From assembly GCF_029193885.1 (NCBI RefSeq), contig NZ_JARFVB010000013.1, forward strand, positions 42,084-106,083: 64,000 nt of DNA, given 5' to 3'. Position numbers and translations under genes: made by a program. Within the stretch, counting starts at the first letter, position 1; every line of letters starts with the position of its first letter. Positions 17,016 to 25,299 of the stretch are shown here, piece after piece. Source of the stretch: Flagellimonas yonaguniensis. GTDB lineage: Bacteria > Bacteroidota > Bacteroidia > Flavobacteriales > Flavobacteriaceae. The notes below the pieces were generated by a model. The model searched no databases and was not told the origin of the DNA. It saw only the letters and a program-made list of their open reading frames with translations.

Positions 17016-18734
17016 ATGTGCGATAATCACCATACCCACGATAAATCCCCTCACAAAGGCCTAGAACACGATGGCCACGATTTGGAACACAAAAAATGGA
17101 GTCGACGCTCCTTTGTCCAAGCTTTGGGCATTGCAGGATCTGGTTCCATGTTTTTGGGAAGCCACATGATTTCGGCTTCCTCTCCATCACCGCTAACAGC
17201 CGCAGTGGCTGCTGCCGAAACCGACAATATTTTAATCCTGATTCGATTATCGGGAGGAAACGATGGCCTCAGCACTGTGATCCCCATTCAACAATATGAT
17301 ACGTATGCCAATGCAAGGCCCAACATCTATATCCCGGAAAGTAAGGTCCTAAAGCTTACCGATGATTTTGGGGTGCCCACCTACATGAGTGCCCTGGAAC
17401 CGCTTTGGGGAGACGGACAGTTCAAAGCCGTGCACGGCGTAGGTTACGAAAACCAGAGTCTGTCTCATTTCACAGGTTCCGATATTTTTGCCAATACAGA
17501 TTTGACCACAACTGGATTCTCTGGAGAGAACACTGGTTGGATGGGAAGACATTTTGAAGAACTTTACCCCGATTACCTCATACATCCACCTGCAGCACCT
17601 GCAGCCATTCAAATCGGGAACTTGGCCAATATGATCTTTCAAGGAGAAGAAACCAATTATGCCTTTGTGACCAATAATGTGGACCAATTGGAGCAAATTG
17701 CTGAAACTGGTGCCTTTTACGATATCGAAAATGCTCCGTTCGATGATTGTATGTATGGTGATCAATTGCGATTTTTACGTGGAGTGGCCAATACCACTTA
17801 CGAATATGCAGGCATCATTCACGATGCCTATATGGCAGGACAGAATCAAGTGGAATATCAAGACAATGGCTTTGCCAGACAATTGGCACTCTTGGCCCGT
17901 TTGATCAAAGGAAACTTGGGAACAAAAGTCTATATGATCTCTTTGGGAGGATTCGATACTCACGGTAATCAACCTATTGTACACGAACGTTTGATGTCCA
18001 ATCTATCTGTCGCCATCAATAACTTTTACGAAGACCTCACTTTTACCGAACAGGATGACAAAGTGTTGAGCATGACCTTCTCCGAATTTGGTCGGAGAAT
18101 CTTTGAAAATGGTTCCAACGGCACCGACCACGGCAAGGCCGCCCCTACCCTGTTCTTTGGATCAGGATTGAGCGGAAGTGCATTTGTGGGCGACCACCCT
18201 TCCTTGGACGAACCCAACAACCGAGGAAACTTGGAATACACCATGGACTTCAGAAACCTTTATGGAACCGTATTGGCCGAATGGCTTTGCGTTCCAAGGG
18301 AATCCGTGGAACAGCATTTATTGGGCCACCCGTATCAAGCCATCGATTTGGGCTTTAACTGTAGTGGGGAAACATTTGATGAAATCGCATCGGACAACAC
18401 CCCTCCAACCCTACCGGAAACACCACCAAGTGAAGACCCCAATAATCCAAACATTGATATTTTGGATGGAATAGAACATGCGGCAGTTTACCCTGTTGAA
18501 TCACCAAGAAATCCACATATCCATTTGGAAATGCCCGTAGCCGCCCATGTGGATATTGAACTCTTCAATATTTTGGGACAACGCGTGGGAACCCTGTTCA
18601 ACGAAATGATGTTGGAAGGCGAGGTTGACATCAACATACGCGAGCGCATGCGTGATAGCTTATCCACTGGAAAATATATCTATCGCATCTCCGTGGGAGA
18701 CAAAAAGATGAGCAAATCAATAATGCTGACCTAA
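17016..18734 (+). CDS. DUF1501 family protein with Tat-like signal and T9SS type A sorting domain
   Basis: 572 residues starting at ATG 17016 (MCDNHHTHDKSPHKG), 10 bp after the DUF1800 stop; the longer open frame upstream overlaps that gene and is not used. A twin-arginine motif SRRSFVQALG (RR at 30-31) precedes a hydrophobic stretch. The DUF1501 core follows: LIRLSGGNDGLSTVIP, SLSHFTGSDIF, MISLGGFDTHGNQ and TFSEFGRRIFENGSNGTDHG, an alkaline-phosphatase-superfamily-like set. The final ~85 residues, VDIELFNILGQRVGTLFNE to YRISVGDKKMSKSIMLT, form a type A C-terminal sorting domain, so export by Tat or Sec and then surface delivery by T9SS is inferred. N-terminal His-rich stretch is unusual. Confidence 0.9.
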   Translation: MCDNHHTHDKSPHKGLEHDGHDLEHKKWSRRSFVQALGIAGSGSMFLGSHMISASSPSPLTAAVAAAETDNILILIRLSGGNDGLSTVIPIQQYDTYANARPNIYIPESKVLKLTDDFGVPTYMSALEPLWGDGQFKAVHGVGYENQSLSHFTGSDIFANTDLTTTGFSGENTGWMGRHFEELYPDYLIHPPAAPAAIQIGNLANMIFQGEETNYAFVTNNVDQLEQIAETGAFYDIENAPFDDCMYGDQLRFLRGVANTTYEYAGIIHDAYMAGQNQVEYQDNGFARQLALLARLIKGNLGTKVYMISLGGFDTHGNQPIVHERLMSNLSVAINNFYEDLTFTEQDDKVLSMTFSEFGRRIFENGSNGTDHGKAAPTLFFGSGLSGSAFVGDHPSLDEPNNRGNLEYTMDFRNLYGTVLAEWLCVPRESVEQHLLGHPYQAIDLGFNCSGETFDEIASDNTPPTLPETPPSEDPNNPNIDILDGIEHAAVYPVESPRNPHIHLEMPVAAHVDIELFNILGQRVGTLFNEMMLEGEVDINIRERMRDSLSTGKYIYRISVGDKKMSKSIMLT

Positions 18735-18744
18735 AGAAAATAGT

Positions 18745-18830
18745 ACACTTTTTAATTCATTTTTCGGAACCCTTCGACAATGTACCCCTTACCCCAAATC
18801 GGGTCGCATTTTCGAGGGTTTCGTTTTTTA
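18745..18830 (+). terminator. Possible long-loop hairpin terminator after the DUF1501 gene
   Basis: TTCGGAACCCTTCGA (near 18763) and CGAGGGTTTCG (near 18815) are near-complementary and the second arm runs into GTTTTTTA. The loop is long and pairing is imperfect, so confidence is low. The arms faintly resemble the palindromic repeat family. Confidence 0.3.
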
Positions 18831-18851
18831 TGTGTATCCCGTTAAAATCAG

Positions 18852-18859
18852 TATTTTTG
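18852..18859 (+). promoter_or_regulatory. -7 promoter element for metG
   Basis: TATTTTTG matches TAnnTTTG, 18 bp before the metG ATG at 18878. Confidence 0.55.
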
Positions 18860-18877
18860 GGGCCTAATTAGATTTAA

Positions 18878-20977
18878 ATGGCTCAAAATACATCCCCTTC
18901 CCGATATACCATTACCGCAGCACTGCCCTATACCAACGGCCCTATCCACATTGGGCACTTGGCTGGCGTATACGTCCCTGCGGACATATACTCTCGATAT
19001 TTACGCCTAAAGGGCAACGATGTGGCCTTTGTCTGCGGTAGCGATGAGCACGGTGTGGCCATCTCCATGAAGGCCAAGAAAGAAGGTGTTACACCAAAAG
19101 AAATTATAGACAAATACCACAGTATCATCAAAAAGTCATTTGTTGATTTTGGTGTTTCTTTTGACAATTACTCTAGAACTTCAGCGAAGGTTCACCATGA
19201 CACTGCTTCGGAGTTTTTCAAAAAAATGTATGCGCAAGGGGATTTTATCGAGGAAGAAACCGAACAATTGTACGATGATGAGGCCAAACAGTTTTTGGCG
19301 GACCGATTCGTTATCGGAACATGCCCCAAATGTGGTCACGAAGAAGCCTATGGCGACCAATGTGAGAATTGTGGATCATCATTGAATGCTACTGATCTCA
19401 TTAATCCAAAATCCACCATAACAGGGACCGTCCCCTCTTTAAAAAAGACCAAACACTGGTTCTTGCCATTAGATCGTTACGAGGGGTTCTTGAAAAAATG
19501 GATTCTCGAAGAACACAAATCCGACTGGAAACCCAATGTGTACGGACAATGTAAATCGTGGATAGATGAGGGATTAAAACCTCGCGCCGTGACCCGCGAT
19601 TTGGATTGGGGCATTCCTGTTCCCGTTGAAGGTGGCGAAGGAAAAGTACTTTATGTTTGGTTCGATGCGCCCATTGGCTACATATCCTCCACCAAGGAGT
19701 GGGCCGAACAAAAAGGCAAGGAGTGGGAACCCTATTGGAAGGACAAGGATACCAAATTGGTACACTTTATAGGTAAGGACAACATTGTATTTCACTGTAT
19801 CATTTTCCCAAGCATGCTAAAAGCCCATGGAGACTTTATACTACCGGAAAATGTTCCTGCCAACGAATTCCTTAATTTGGAAGGCAATAAACTGTCCACT
19901 TCCAAAAACTGGGCGGTATGGTTGCACGAATACTTGGAAGAATTCCCGGATATGCAGGATGTTCTCCGCTATGCCTTGACTGCCAATGCGCCAGAAACCA
20001 AGGACAACGATTTTACCTGGAAGGATTTTCAAGCAAGGAACAACAACGAACTAGTCGCCATTTTCGGGAACTTTGTGAACCGTGTAGCTGTTTTAACGCA
20101 TAAATACTATGGTGGAGAGATCCCAGCACCCGCCGAACTAACCACTGTTGACAAAGAAGCCTTGGAAGCCTTGAAGGAATTTCCAGATACCCTTTCCAAA
20201 TCGTTGGAGCGGTACCGTTTCCGCGAAGCGAGTCAACAATTGATGAATTTGGCGCGATTGGGGAACAAATACTTGGCAGACCAAGAGCCGTGGAAACTTA
20301 TTAAAACAGATGAAGAGCGCGTAAAGACCATTATGTACGTAGCGCTTCAGATTGCGACGGGATTGGCGATTTTAAGTGAGCCCTTTTTACCGTTTACTTC
20401 GGAGAAGTTGAAAAAGATTCTTCGCGTTGCTCAGAATGACAAAGACGGTGTCAGGTCGAGCGCAGTCGAGACCAATTGGGATGGAGTTGCCAATGCCGAA
20501 GCTTTGCTTCCAGCAGGACACACCATAAACAAAAGCGAATTGCTCTTCAGGAAAATTGAGGACAAAGAGATTCAACAACAACTGGATAAATTGGAAGCCA
20601 CCAAAAAAGCAAATGCCCAAATGGACAAAGAAGTTGCTCCTTTGAAAGAAACCATAACTTTTGATGATTTTGCCAAACTCGACCTTCGTGTTGGAACCAT
20701 CATCGAAGCCGAAAAAATGCCCAAGGCCAATAAGCTTTTGATTTTGAAAGTGGATACAGGTCTAGATACGAGAACCATTGTATCCGGTATTGCCAATAGC
20801 TTTAAACCAGAAGATATTGTGGGCAAAAAAGTAACCGTTGTTGCCAATTTGGCCCCGAGAAAACTACGTGGTGTGGAAAGCCAGGGCATGATCTTAATGA
20901 CGGAGGACAAAGACGGTAAACTCGTTTTTGTCAACCCGGATGAGGAAAACGTTGGCAACGGGGAAACCATAAATTAA
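18878..20977 (+). CDS. metG: Methionyl-tRNA synthetase with C-terminal tRNA-binding domain
   Basis: 699 residues, a class I synthetase charging tRNA-Met. HIGH motif in [13 protein letters not shown], a four-cysteine zinc knuckle [18 protein letters not shown], and the KMSKS loop as KLSTSKN ([15 protein letters not shown]). The anticodon-binding helices follow, then residues ~590-699 form a Trbp111-like OB domain ([36 protein letters not shown]). Residues about 513-532 ([18 protein letters not shown]) are encoded by a palindromic repeat inserted in the linker after [15 protein letters not shown]. It is a single gene with its own -7 element; the following gap holds another copy of the same repeat. 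Confidence 0.97.
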   Translation: MAQNTSPSRYTITAALPYTNGPIHIGHLAGVYVPADIYSRYLRLKGNDVAFVCGSDEHGVAISMKAKKEGVTPKEIIDKYHSIIKKSFVDFGVSFDNYSRTSAKVHHDTASEFFKKMYAQGDFIEEETEQLYDDEAKQFLADRFVIGTCPKCGHEEAYGDQCENCGSSLNATDLINPKSTITGTVPSLKKTKHWFLPLDRYEGFLKKWILEEHKSDWKPNVYGQCKSWIDEGLKPRAVTRDLDWGIPVPVEGGEGKVLYVWFDAPIGYISSTKEWAEQKGKEWEPYWKDKDTKLVHFIGKDNIVFHCIIFPSMLKAHGDFILPENVPANEFLNLEGNKLSTSKNWAVWLHEYLEEFPDMQDVLRYALTANAPETKDNDFTWKDFQARNNNELVAIFGNFVNRVAVLTHKYYGGEIPAPAELTTVDKEALEALKEFPDTLSKSLERYRFREASQQLMNLARLGNKYLADQEPWKLIKTDEERVKTIMYVALQIATGLAILSEPFLPFTSEKLKKILRVAQNDKDGVRSSAVETNWDGVANAEALLPAGHTINKSELLFRKIEDKEIQQQLDKLEATKKANAQMDKEVAPLKETITFDDFAKLDLRVGTIIEAEKMPKANKLLILKVDTGLDTRTIVSGIANSFKPEDIVGKKVTVVANLAPRKLRGVESQGMILMTEDKDGKLVFVNPDEENVGNGETIN
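20416..20473. repeat. Palindromic repeat inside metG, read in frame
   Basis: GATTCTTCGCGTTGCTCAGA (20416 onward) resembles the unit at 8550-8575, and TGTCAGGTCGAGCGCAGTCG (20449 onward, continuing AGACC) is identical over about 25 bp to the intergenic copy at 20995. Both are inside the metG frame and cause no stop. Confidence 0.85.
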
Positions 20978-20994
20978 TTTATATCCAAAGAAAT

Positions 20995-21069
20995 TGTCAG
21001 GTCGAGCGCAGTCGAGACCCACATTAAAAACTTGGACGGAAAGACTTCTCGACTGCGCTCGAAGTGACA
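20995..21069. repeat. Intergenic palindromic repeat between metG and tex
   Basis: Left arm TGTCAGGTCGAGCGCAGTCG (20995) and right arm CTTCTCGACTGCGCTCGAAG (21045) are complementary over CGAGCGCAGTCGAG / CTCGACTGCGCTCG. The left arm is repeated inside metG and the right arm, inverted, inside mfd. It could also act as a hairpin terminator or mRNA stabiliser for metG. Confidence 0.8.
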
Positions 21070-21084
21070 AATACTAAAAACATC

Positions 21085-23217
21085 ATGCAACTTGTTCCCT
21101 ATATCGTTCGCCACACCAATCTTTCAGAGAAAAGTGTGGAAAACACCGTGAATCTTTTGAATCAAGATTGTACCGTTCCTTTTATTTCCAGATACCGAAA
21201 GGAGCTGACAGGTAATCTGGACGAGGTTCAAATTAGTTCCATCGTGGAATTCAAGAACCAGTTCGAGGCGTTGGAAAAGCGAAAAACGGCCATCATCAAA
21301 GCTGTTAAGGAACAGGATGCACTTACCCCAGAACTCGAAGCCAAATTTCTGAACTGTACCGACCTGACCAGTTTGGAAGACCTTTACCTTCCGTTTAAGA
21401 AAAGTAAAAAGACCAAAGCCGAAACCGCTCGTAAAAATGGACTGGAACCTTTGGCCAAGATCGTTATGGCACAACGGAGTGATGAAATTGAATACATTGC
21501 CTCCCAATACCTCAACAAGGATGTCATCAACGAAGATGATGCCCTCGAAGGAGCCCGCCATATCATTTCCGAATGGATCAACGAGCGTACAGATATCCGT
21601 AATCAATTACGAGGTCAGTTGGAACGACACGCCTTGATCACCACCAAGGTCGTCAAAACCAAAAAAGACGACGAGAAAGCCCAAAAATTTCGCGACTATT
21701 TTGATTGGAGTGAACCCTTGAATCGATGCCCTTCACATCGTTTTTTGGCTATTATGCGAGCGGAAAAGGAAGGTTTTATACGGGTAAAGGTCGAAATCGA
21801 TGATGAACGTGCCCTCCAAAACATGGAACGCCGCATGATCAAATCCAATAATGCCTGTGCAGAACAAATAGAACTGGCCATTGCAGATGCCTACAAAAGA
21901 CTCTTATTCCCTTCGTTATCCAAGGAAATTCTGAATGCTGCCAAGGAAAAAGCAGATGCAGCTGCCATTCAGGTTTTTTCTAAAAATTTAAAGCAATTGT
22001 TGCTCGGTGCTCCTCTTGGCGAAAAACGAATTTTGGCAATAGATCCTGGTTTTAGGACGGGCTGTAAAGTGGTTTGTTTGGACGAGCAGGGAGATCTAAA
22101 ACATAACGAAACCATTTATCCCCATCCACCACAACGTGATAGTTCTGGTGCCATCAAAAAGATTAGCTCTTTAGTCGATGCTTATAAAATCGAGGCCATT
22201 GCCATAGGCAACGGAACGGCATCGCGGGAAACAGAGCAATTGGTTAAGCGTGTCCCTTTTAAAAAGGATATCGATGTTTTTGTAGTGAGTGAAGCAGGGG
22301 CATCCATTTACTCAGCTTCCAAAATTGCACGGGAGGAATTCCCCAATTATGATGTAACGGTTCGGGGGGCTGTATCCATCGGTCGTCGTTTGGCGGACCC
22401 TTTGGCGGAATTGGTAAAAATCGATGCCAAGTCCATTGGAGTTGGGCAATACCAGCACGATGTGGACCAGACCCAATTAAAAACCTCTTTGGATACCGTA
22501 GTGGAAAGTTGCGTGAACTCTGTCGGCGTCAACATCAATACGGCTAGTGTGCCACTATTAAGCTATGTTTCGGGAATCGGACCCAAACTTGCAGAAAATA
22601 TTGTGGCCCACCGAAACGAAAACGGTGCGTTCAAAAACAGGGAAGAAATTAAAAATGTGCCTCGCTTGGGTGGAAAGGCATTTGAACAAAGTGCAGGTTT
22701 TTTGCGTATCAAAAATGGAAACAATCCTTTGGATGATTCTGCGGTGCATCCAGAACGTTATGGTTTGGTCTCTAAAATAGCCAAGGACCAAGGCGTTTCA
22801 CTCAATGAAATTATTGGGAACAAGTCGGCCTTGCAAGGTATCAACTTAAAAACCTATTGTACTGAATCCATAGGAATGCCCACTTTGGAGGACATTGTAA
22901 AGGAATTGGAAAAACCGGGGTTGGACCTTCGGGAAAAGGCCAAAGTATTTACCTTTAATCAAAACATCAAGGAAATTACCGATTTGCATCAAGGTCAATT
23001 GTTGCCAGGTATTGTCAACAACATTACCAATTTTGGCTGCTTTGTGGACATTGGAATCAAAGAGAGCGGACTAGTGCACATTTCCAATCTATCGGATACT
23101 TTTGTAAAGGATGTCAACGAACACGTTAGCCTTCATCAACAGGTAGTGGTAAAAGTATTGGACGTGGATGTTGCCCGAAAGCGGATACAGTTGGCATTGC
23201 ATAAACAAGGTGCCTAA
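21085..23217 (+). CDS. tex: Tex family RNA-binding transcription accessory protein
   Basis: About 710 residues from ATG 21085 (MQLVPYIVRHTNLSEKSVEN). The open frame extends to a GTG at 21064 but that lies inside the palindromic repeat. Domain order is the usual one: N-terminal helical Tex region (VPFISRYRKELTGNLDEVQI), YqgF/RNase H-like domain (ILAIDPGFRTGCKVVCLDEQ), helix-hairpin-helix region (SGIGPKLAENIVAHRNENGA and NVPRLGGKAFEQSAGFLRI) and a C-terminal S1 domain (LLPGIVNNITNFGCFVDIGI). Tex binds nucleic acid and influences transcription; its exact role is unclear. The stop is followed immediately by the ATG of the deacetylase-like gene. Confidence 0.96.
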   Translation: MQLVPYIVRHTNLSEKSVENTVNLLNQDCTVPFISRYRKELTGNLDEVQISSIVEFKNQFEALEKRKTAIIKAVKEQDALTPELEAKFLNCTDLTSLEDLYLPFKKSKKTKAETARKNGLEPLAKIVMAQRSDEIEYIASQYLNKDVINEDDALEGARHIISEWINERTDIRNQLRGQLERHALITTKVVKTKKDDEKAQKFRDYFDWSEPLNRCPSHRFLAIMRAEKEGFIRVKVEIDDERALQNMERRMIKSNNACAEQIELAIADAYKRLLFPSLSKEILNAAKEKADAAAIQVFSKNLKQLLLGAPLGEKRILAIDPGFRTGCKVVCLDEQGDLKHNETIYPHPPQRDSSGAIKKISSLVDAYKIEAIAIGNGTASRETEQLVKRVPFKKDIDVFVVSEAGASIYSASKIAREEFPNYDVTVRGAVSIGRRLADPLAELVKIDAKSIGVGQYQHDVDQTQLKTSLDTVVESCVNSVGVNINTASVPLLSYVSGIGPKLAENIVAHRNENGAFKNREEIKNVPRLGGKAFEQSAGFLRIKNGNNPLDDSAVHPERYGLVSKIAKDQGVSLNEIIGNKSALQGINLKTYCTESIGMPTLEDIVKELEKPGLDLREKAKVFTFNQNIKEITDLHQGQLLPGIVNNITNFGCFVDIGIKESGLVHISNLSDTFVKDVNEHVSLHQQVVVKVLDVDVARKRIQLALHKQGA

Positions 23218-24120
23218 ATGCTAAAAATAGCCTATCACCCCATTTACAAACATCCATTGCCCGAAGGGCATCGGTTCCCAATGATCAAATATGAGTTGTT
23301 GCCACAACAATTGCTTTATGAAGGCACCTGTACCGAGGATAACTTTTTTGAGCCTTCCTTGCCGGAAGACCATCATATTTTAGCCGTCCACGATGAGACT
23401 TATTATAGGAATTTGGTCAATCTGGAGCTATCCAAAAGAGAAGCACGAAAGATAGGCTTCCCCTTAAGTGATGAGCTTGTCCAGCGGGAACGCATCATAG
23501 CCGACGGGACCATCAAAGGTTGCCATTTTGCCCTTGAAAGTGGCATTGCCATGAACATTGCAGGTGGAACGCACCACGCCTATTCAGATAGAGGCGAAGC
23601 TTTTTGTATGCTCAACGACCAAGCCATTGGTGCTCGGTATCTTTTGAACCATAAATTGGCCGAAAAAATACTGATTGTGGATTTGGACGTTCATCAAGGC
23701 AATGGGACCGCTGAAATCTTCCAGACCGACCATTCTGTTTTTACCTTTTCCATGCACGGCAAGGGCAATTATCCCTTTAAAAAGGAAGCTTCTGATTTGG
23801 ACATTCCTTTGGAAAAGGGCACCACGGATGAAGAATACCTGTCCAACTTAAAAAAGACGTTGCCCGAATTGCTAGAGCGAGTTCGGCCGGATTTTATTTT
23901 CTATCTCAGTGGGGTGGATGTGCTTGAAACCGATAAATTGGGCACACTATCCTTGACATTGGATGGTTGTAAGGAGCGTGACCGTTTTGTACTTCAAACT
24001 TGCAATGATGCCAAAATCCCTGTTCAATGCAGTATGGGAGGGGGCTATTCGCCTGAAATCAGAATTATAGTGGAGGCCCATGCCAACACTTTTCGCTTGG
24101 CACAAGATATTTATGCCTAA
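23218..24120 (+). CDS. Histone-deacetylase-family amidohydrolase (class IV/HDAC11-like)
   Basis: 300 residues of the arginase/deacetylase fold, a zinc hydrolase removing acetyl or related acyl groups from amines such as acetyl-lysine or acetyl-polyamines. Catalytic motifs are intact: GGTHHAYSDRGEAFCMLND (tandem His and Asp), DLDVHQGNGTAEIF (zinc ligands), SGVDVLETDKLGTLSL (third ligand) and GGGYSPEI with the transition-state tyrosine. The N-terminus IAYHPIYKHPLPEGHRFPM resembles bacterial relatives of HDAC11; the substrate is not known. It begins directly after the tex stop (TAAATG), so it is co-transcribed with tex and possibly translationally coupled. Confidence 0.92.
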   Translation: MLKIAYHPIYKHPLPEGHRFPMIKYELLPQQLLYEGTCTEDNFFEPSLPEDHHILAVHDETYYRNLVNLELSKREARKIGFPLSDELVQRERIIADGTIKGCHFALESGIAMNIAGGTHHAYSDRGEAFCMLNDQAIGARYLLNHKLAEKILIVDLDVHQGNGTAEIFQTDHSVFTFSMHGKGNYPFKKEASDLDIPLEKGTTDEEYLSNLKKTLPELLERVRPDFIFYLSGVDVLETDKLGTLSLTLDGCKERDRFVLQTCNDAKIPVQCSMGGGYSPEIRIIVEAHANTFRLAQDIYA

Positions 24121-24130
24121 TTTTGCCGAC

Positions 24131-24138
24131 TACTTTTG
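24131..24138 (+). promoter_or_regulatory. -7 promoter element for the PAP2 gene
   Basis: TACTTTTG matches TAnnTTTG. It overlaps an upstream in-frame TTG at 24136 and therefore supports ATG 24151 as the translation start. Confidence 0.55.
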
Positions 24139-24150
24139 TTTTACAACCTC

Positions 24151-24993
24151 ATGAAATTTTTTAGATACCTCGCCTTTATCCTATTGACCTCTTCCATGAT
24201 AGGTCAAGAATTACAACCGAAAAAAGAGAAAAACCTTTGGAACAACTTTACCTACGATGTGGGGAATATGTTCGGGGGAGTGGGATATTCCTATTCACGC
24301 CCGTTCCACTGGAAAGGAAACGATTGGGCCAATTTCGGCTATTTAACAGGAGGTACCTTGCTTCTTTTTACCATAGATGATGAACTCAATAGATGGAAAA
24401 ATGGGTTTCAGCAAGATGTTCCTGACGTTATTTTAGACTATGGCCACGAATACGGTAGCCCTGAAAACAATTATATGCTGACCGGAGGTGTTTACCTCGC
24501 GGGACTGTTTACCAAAAATGAAAAGCTGAGACGAACCGGTGTGCTTTTGATTTCTTCGGCCACAGCGGGCGGGTTTATACAACAAGTAAGTAAGCGTATT
24601 ATTGGTAGGGCACGACCAAAGAGCGGTGCTGGTTCAGCAACCTTTGACCCCTTGCATGTAGATCGTGTTTATGACTACGACTCATTTCCATCAGGCCATG
24701 CCATGTTGGCATTTAGCAACGCCTATGCGATTGCCAAACAATTTAGAAACCCGTGGATCAAGGGCGGTCTTTACACTGTCGGTATGATTCCGGGGCTTGT
24801 TCGGGTAATGGACGACTTTCATTGGTTTTCCGATGTGGCCTTTAGTACGGTGCTCAGCATCTTCATTGTGGAATCCATCGACAAATACCTTGATTCCAAG
24901 TACGATGAAAAGTACAATGACCAAAAGCCCAAAAATGTAAGTTGGAATCTTTCCTTTGGCCCCAACACCTTGGGGGTTTCCCTTCATTTTTAG
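24151..24993 (+). CDS. PAP2 superfamily phosphatase, exported
   Basis: 280 residues from ATG 24151 (MKFFRYLAFILLTSSMIGQE, a signal peptide). The acid-phosphatase motifs are present: KRIIGRARPKSGAG (KX6RP), PSGHAMLAFSNAYAI (PSGH) and RVMDDFHWFSDV (RX5HX3D). Such enzymes dephosphorylate lipid phosphates, for example undecaprenyl pyrophosphate or phosphatidate, at the periplasmic face. The C-terminal NLSFGPNTLGVSLHF looks like a short outer-membrane-type ending and is common in Bacteroidota members. It follows the deacetylase-like gene by 30 bp but has its own -7 element. Confidence 0.92.
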   Translation: MKFFRYLAFILLTSSMIGQELQPKKEKNLWNNFTYDVGNMFGGVGYSYSRPFHWKGNDWANFGYLTGGTLLLFTIDDELNRWKNGFQQDVPDVILDYGHEYGSPENNYMLTGGVYLAGLFTKNEKLRRTGVLLISSATAGGFIQQVSKRIIGRARPKSGAGSATFDPLHVDRVYDYDSFPSGHAMLAFSNAYAIAKQFRNPWIKGGLYTVGMIPGLVRVMDDFHWFSDVAFSTVLSIFIVESIDKYLDSKYDEKYNDQKPKNVSWNLSFGPNTLGVSLHF

Positions 24994-25074
24994 CAAATTG
25001 GAATCACAAATGTGTTAAATTTTATTTAGATTTATTTAAAATAATTATTTTCGCTCCCTATTTCGCTTCTATCC

Positions 25075-25236
25075 ATGGGAAAGAAAAAAGACAAAAAGAA
25101 ACTCAAAAAAGCAAAGCTTAGAGAATTACCGCCAACCGGCAAGGTAAAATCCAATTGCTGTAAAAAATATAAGAAAAGTGAAAGCAAACGCTGTAAAAAA
25201 TGCCCTTGCTTTGACCTTCTTAAGAGAGTTGCTTAA
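25075..25236 (+). CDS. Small lysine- and cysteine-rich conserved protein
   Basis: 53 residues, starting MGKKKDKKKLKKAKLREL, with ATG at 25075 and TAA at 25234-25236. About one third of residues are lysine, and five cysteines sit in CCKKYKKSESKRC and KKCPCF, a CC-x(9)-C-x(2)-C-x-C pattern that could bind zinc. Very basic N-terminus plus possible metal knuckle suggests nucleic-acid or ribosome binding, but this is inference. I have an impression that similar small proteins recur in Flavobacteriaceae. It stands alone between the PAP2 and M28 genes. Confidence 0.7.
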   Translation: MGKKKDKKKLKKAKLRELPPTGKVKSNCCKKYKKSESKRCKKCPCFDLLKRVA

Positions 25237-25299
25237 ATAGCTCCTTACCCAAGCATGGTTCCTTAATTTGTACTATTTTTAGGGCAAACTAATTCAACC

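Noticed and set aside
21064..21084. GTG start for tex within the repeat
   Set aside because: The seven extra residues come from the repeat; the conserved N-terminus begins at ATG 21085.
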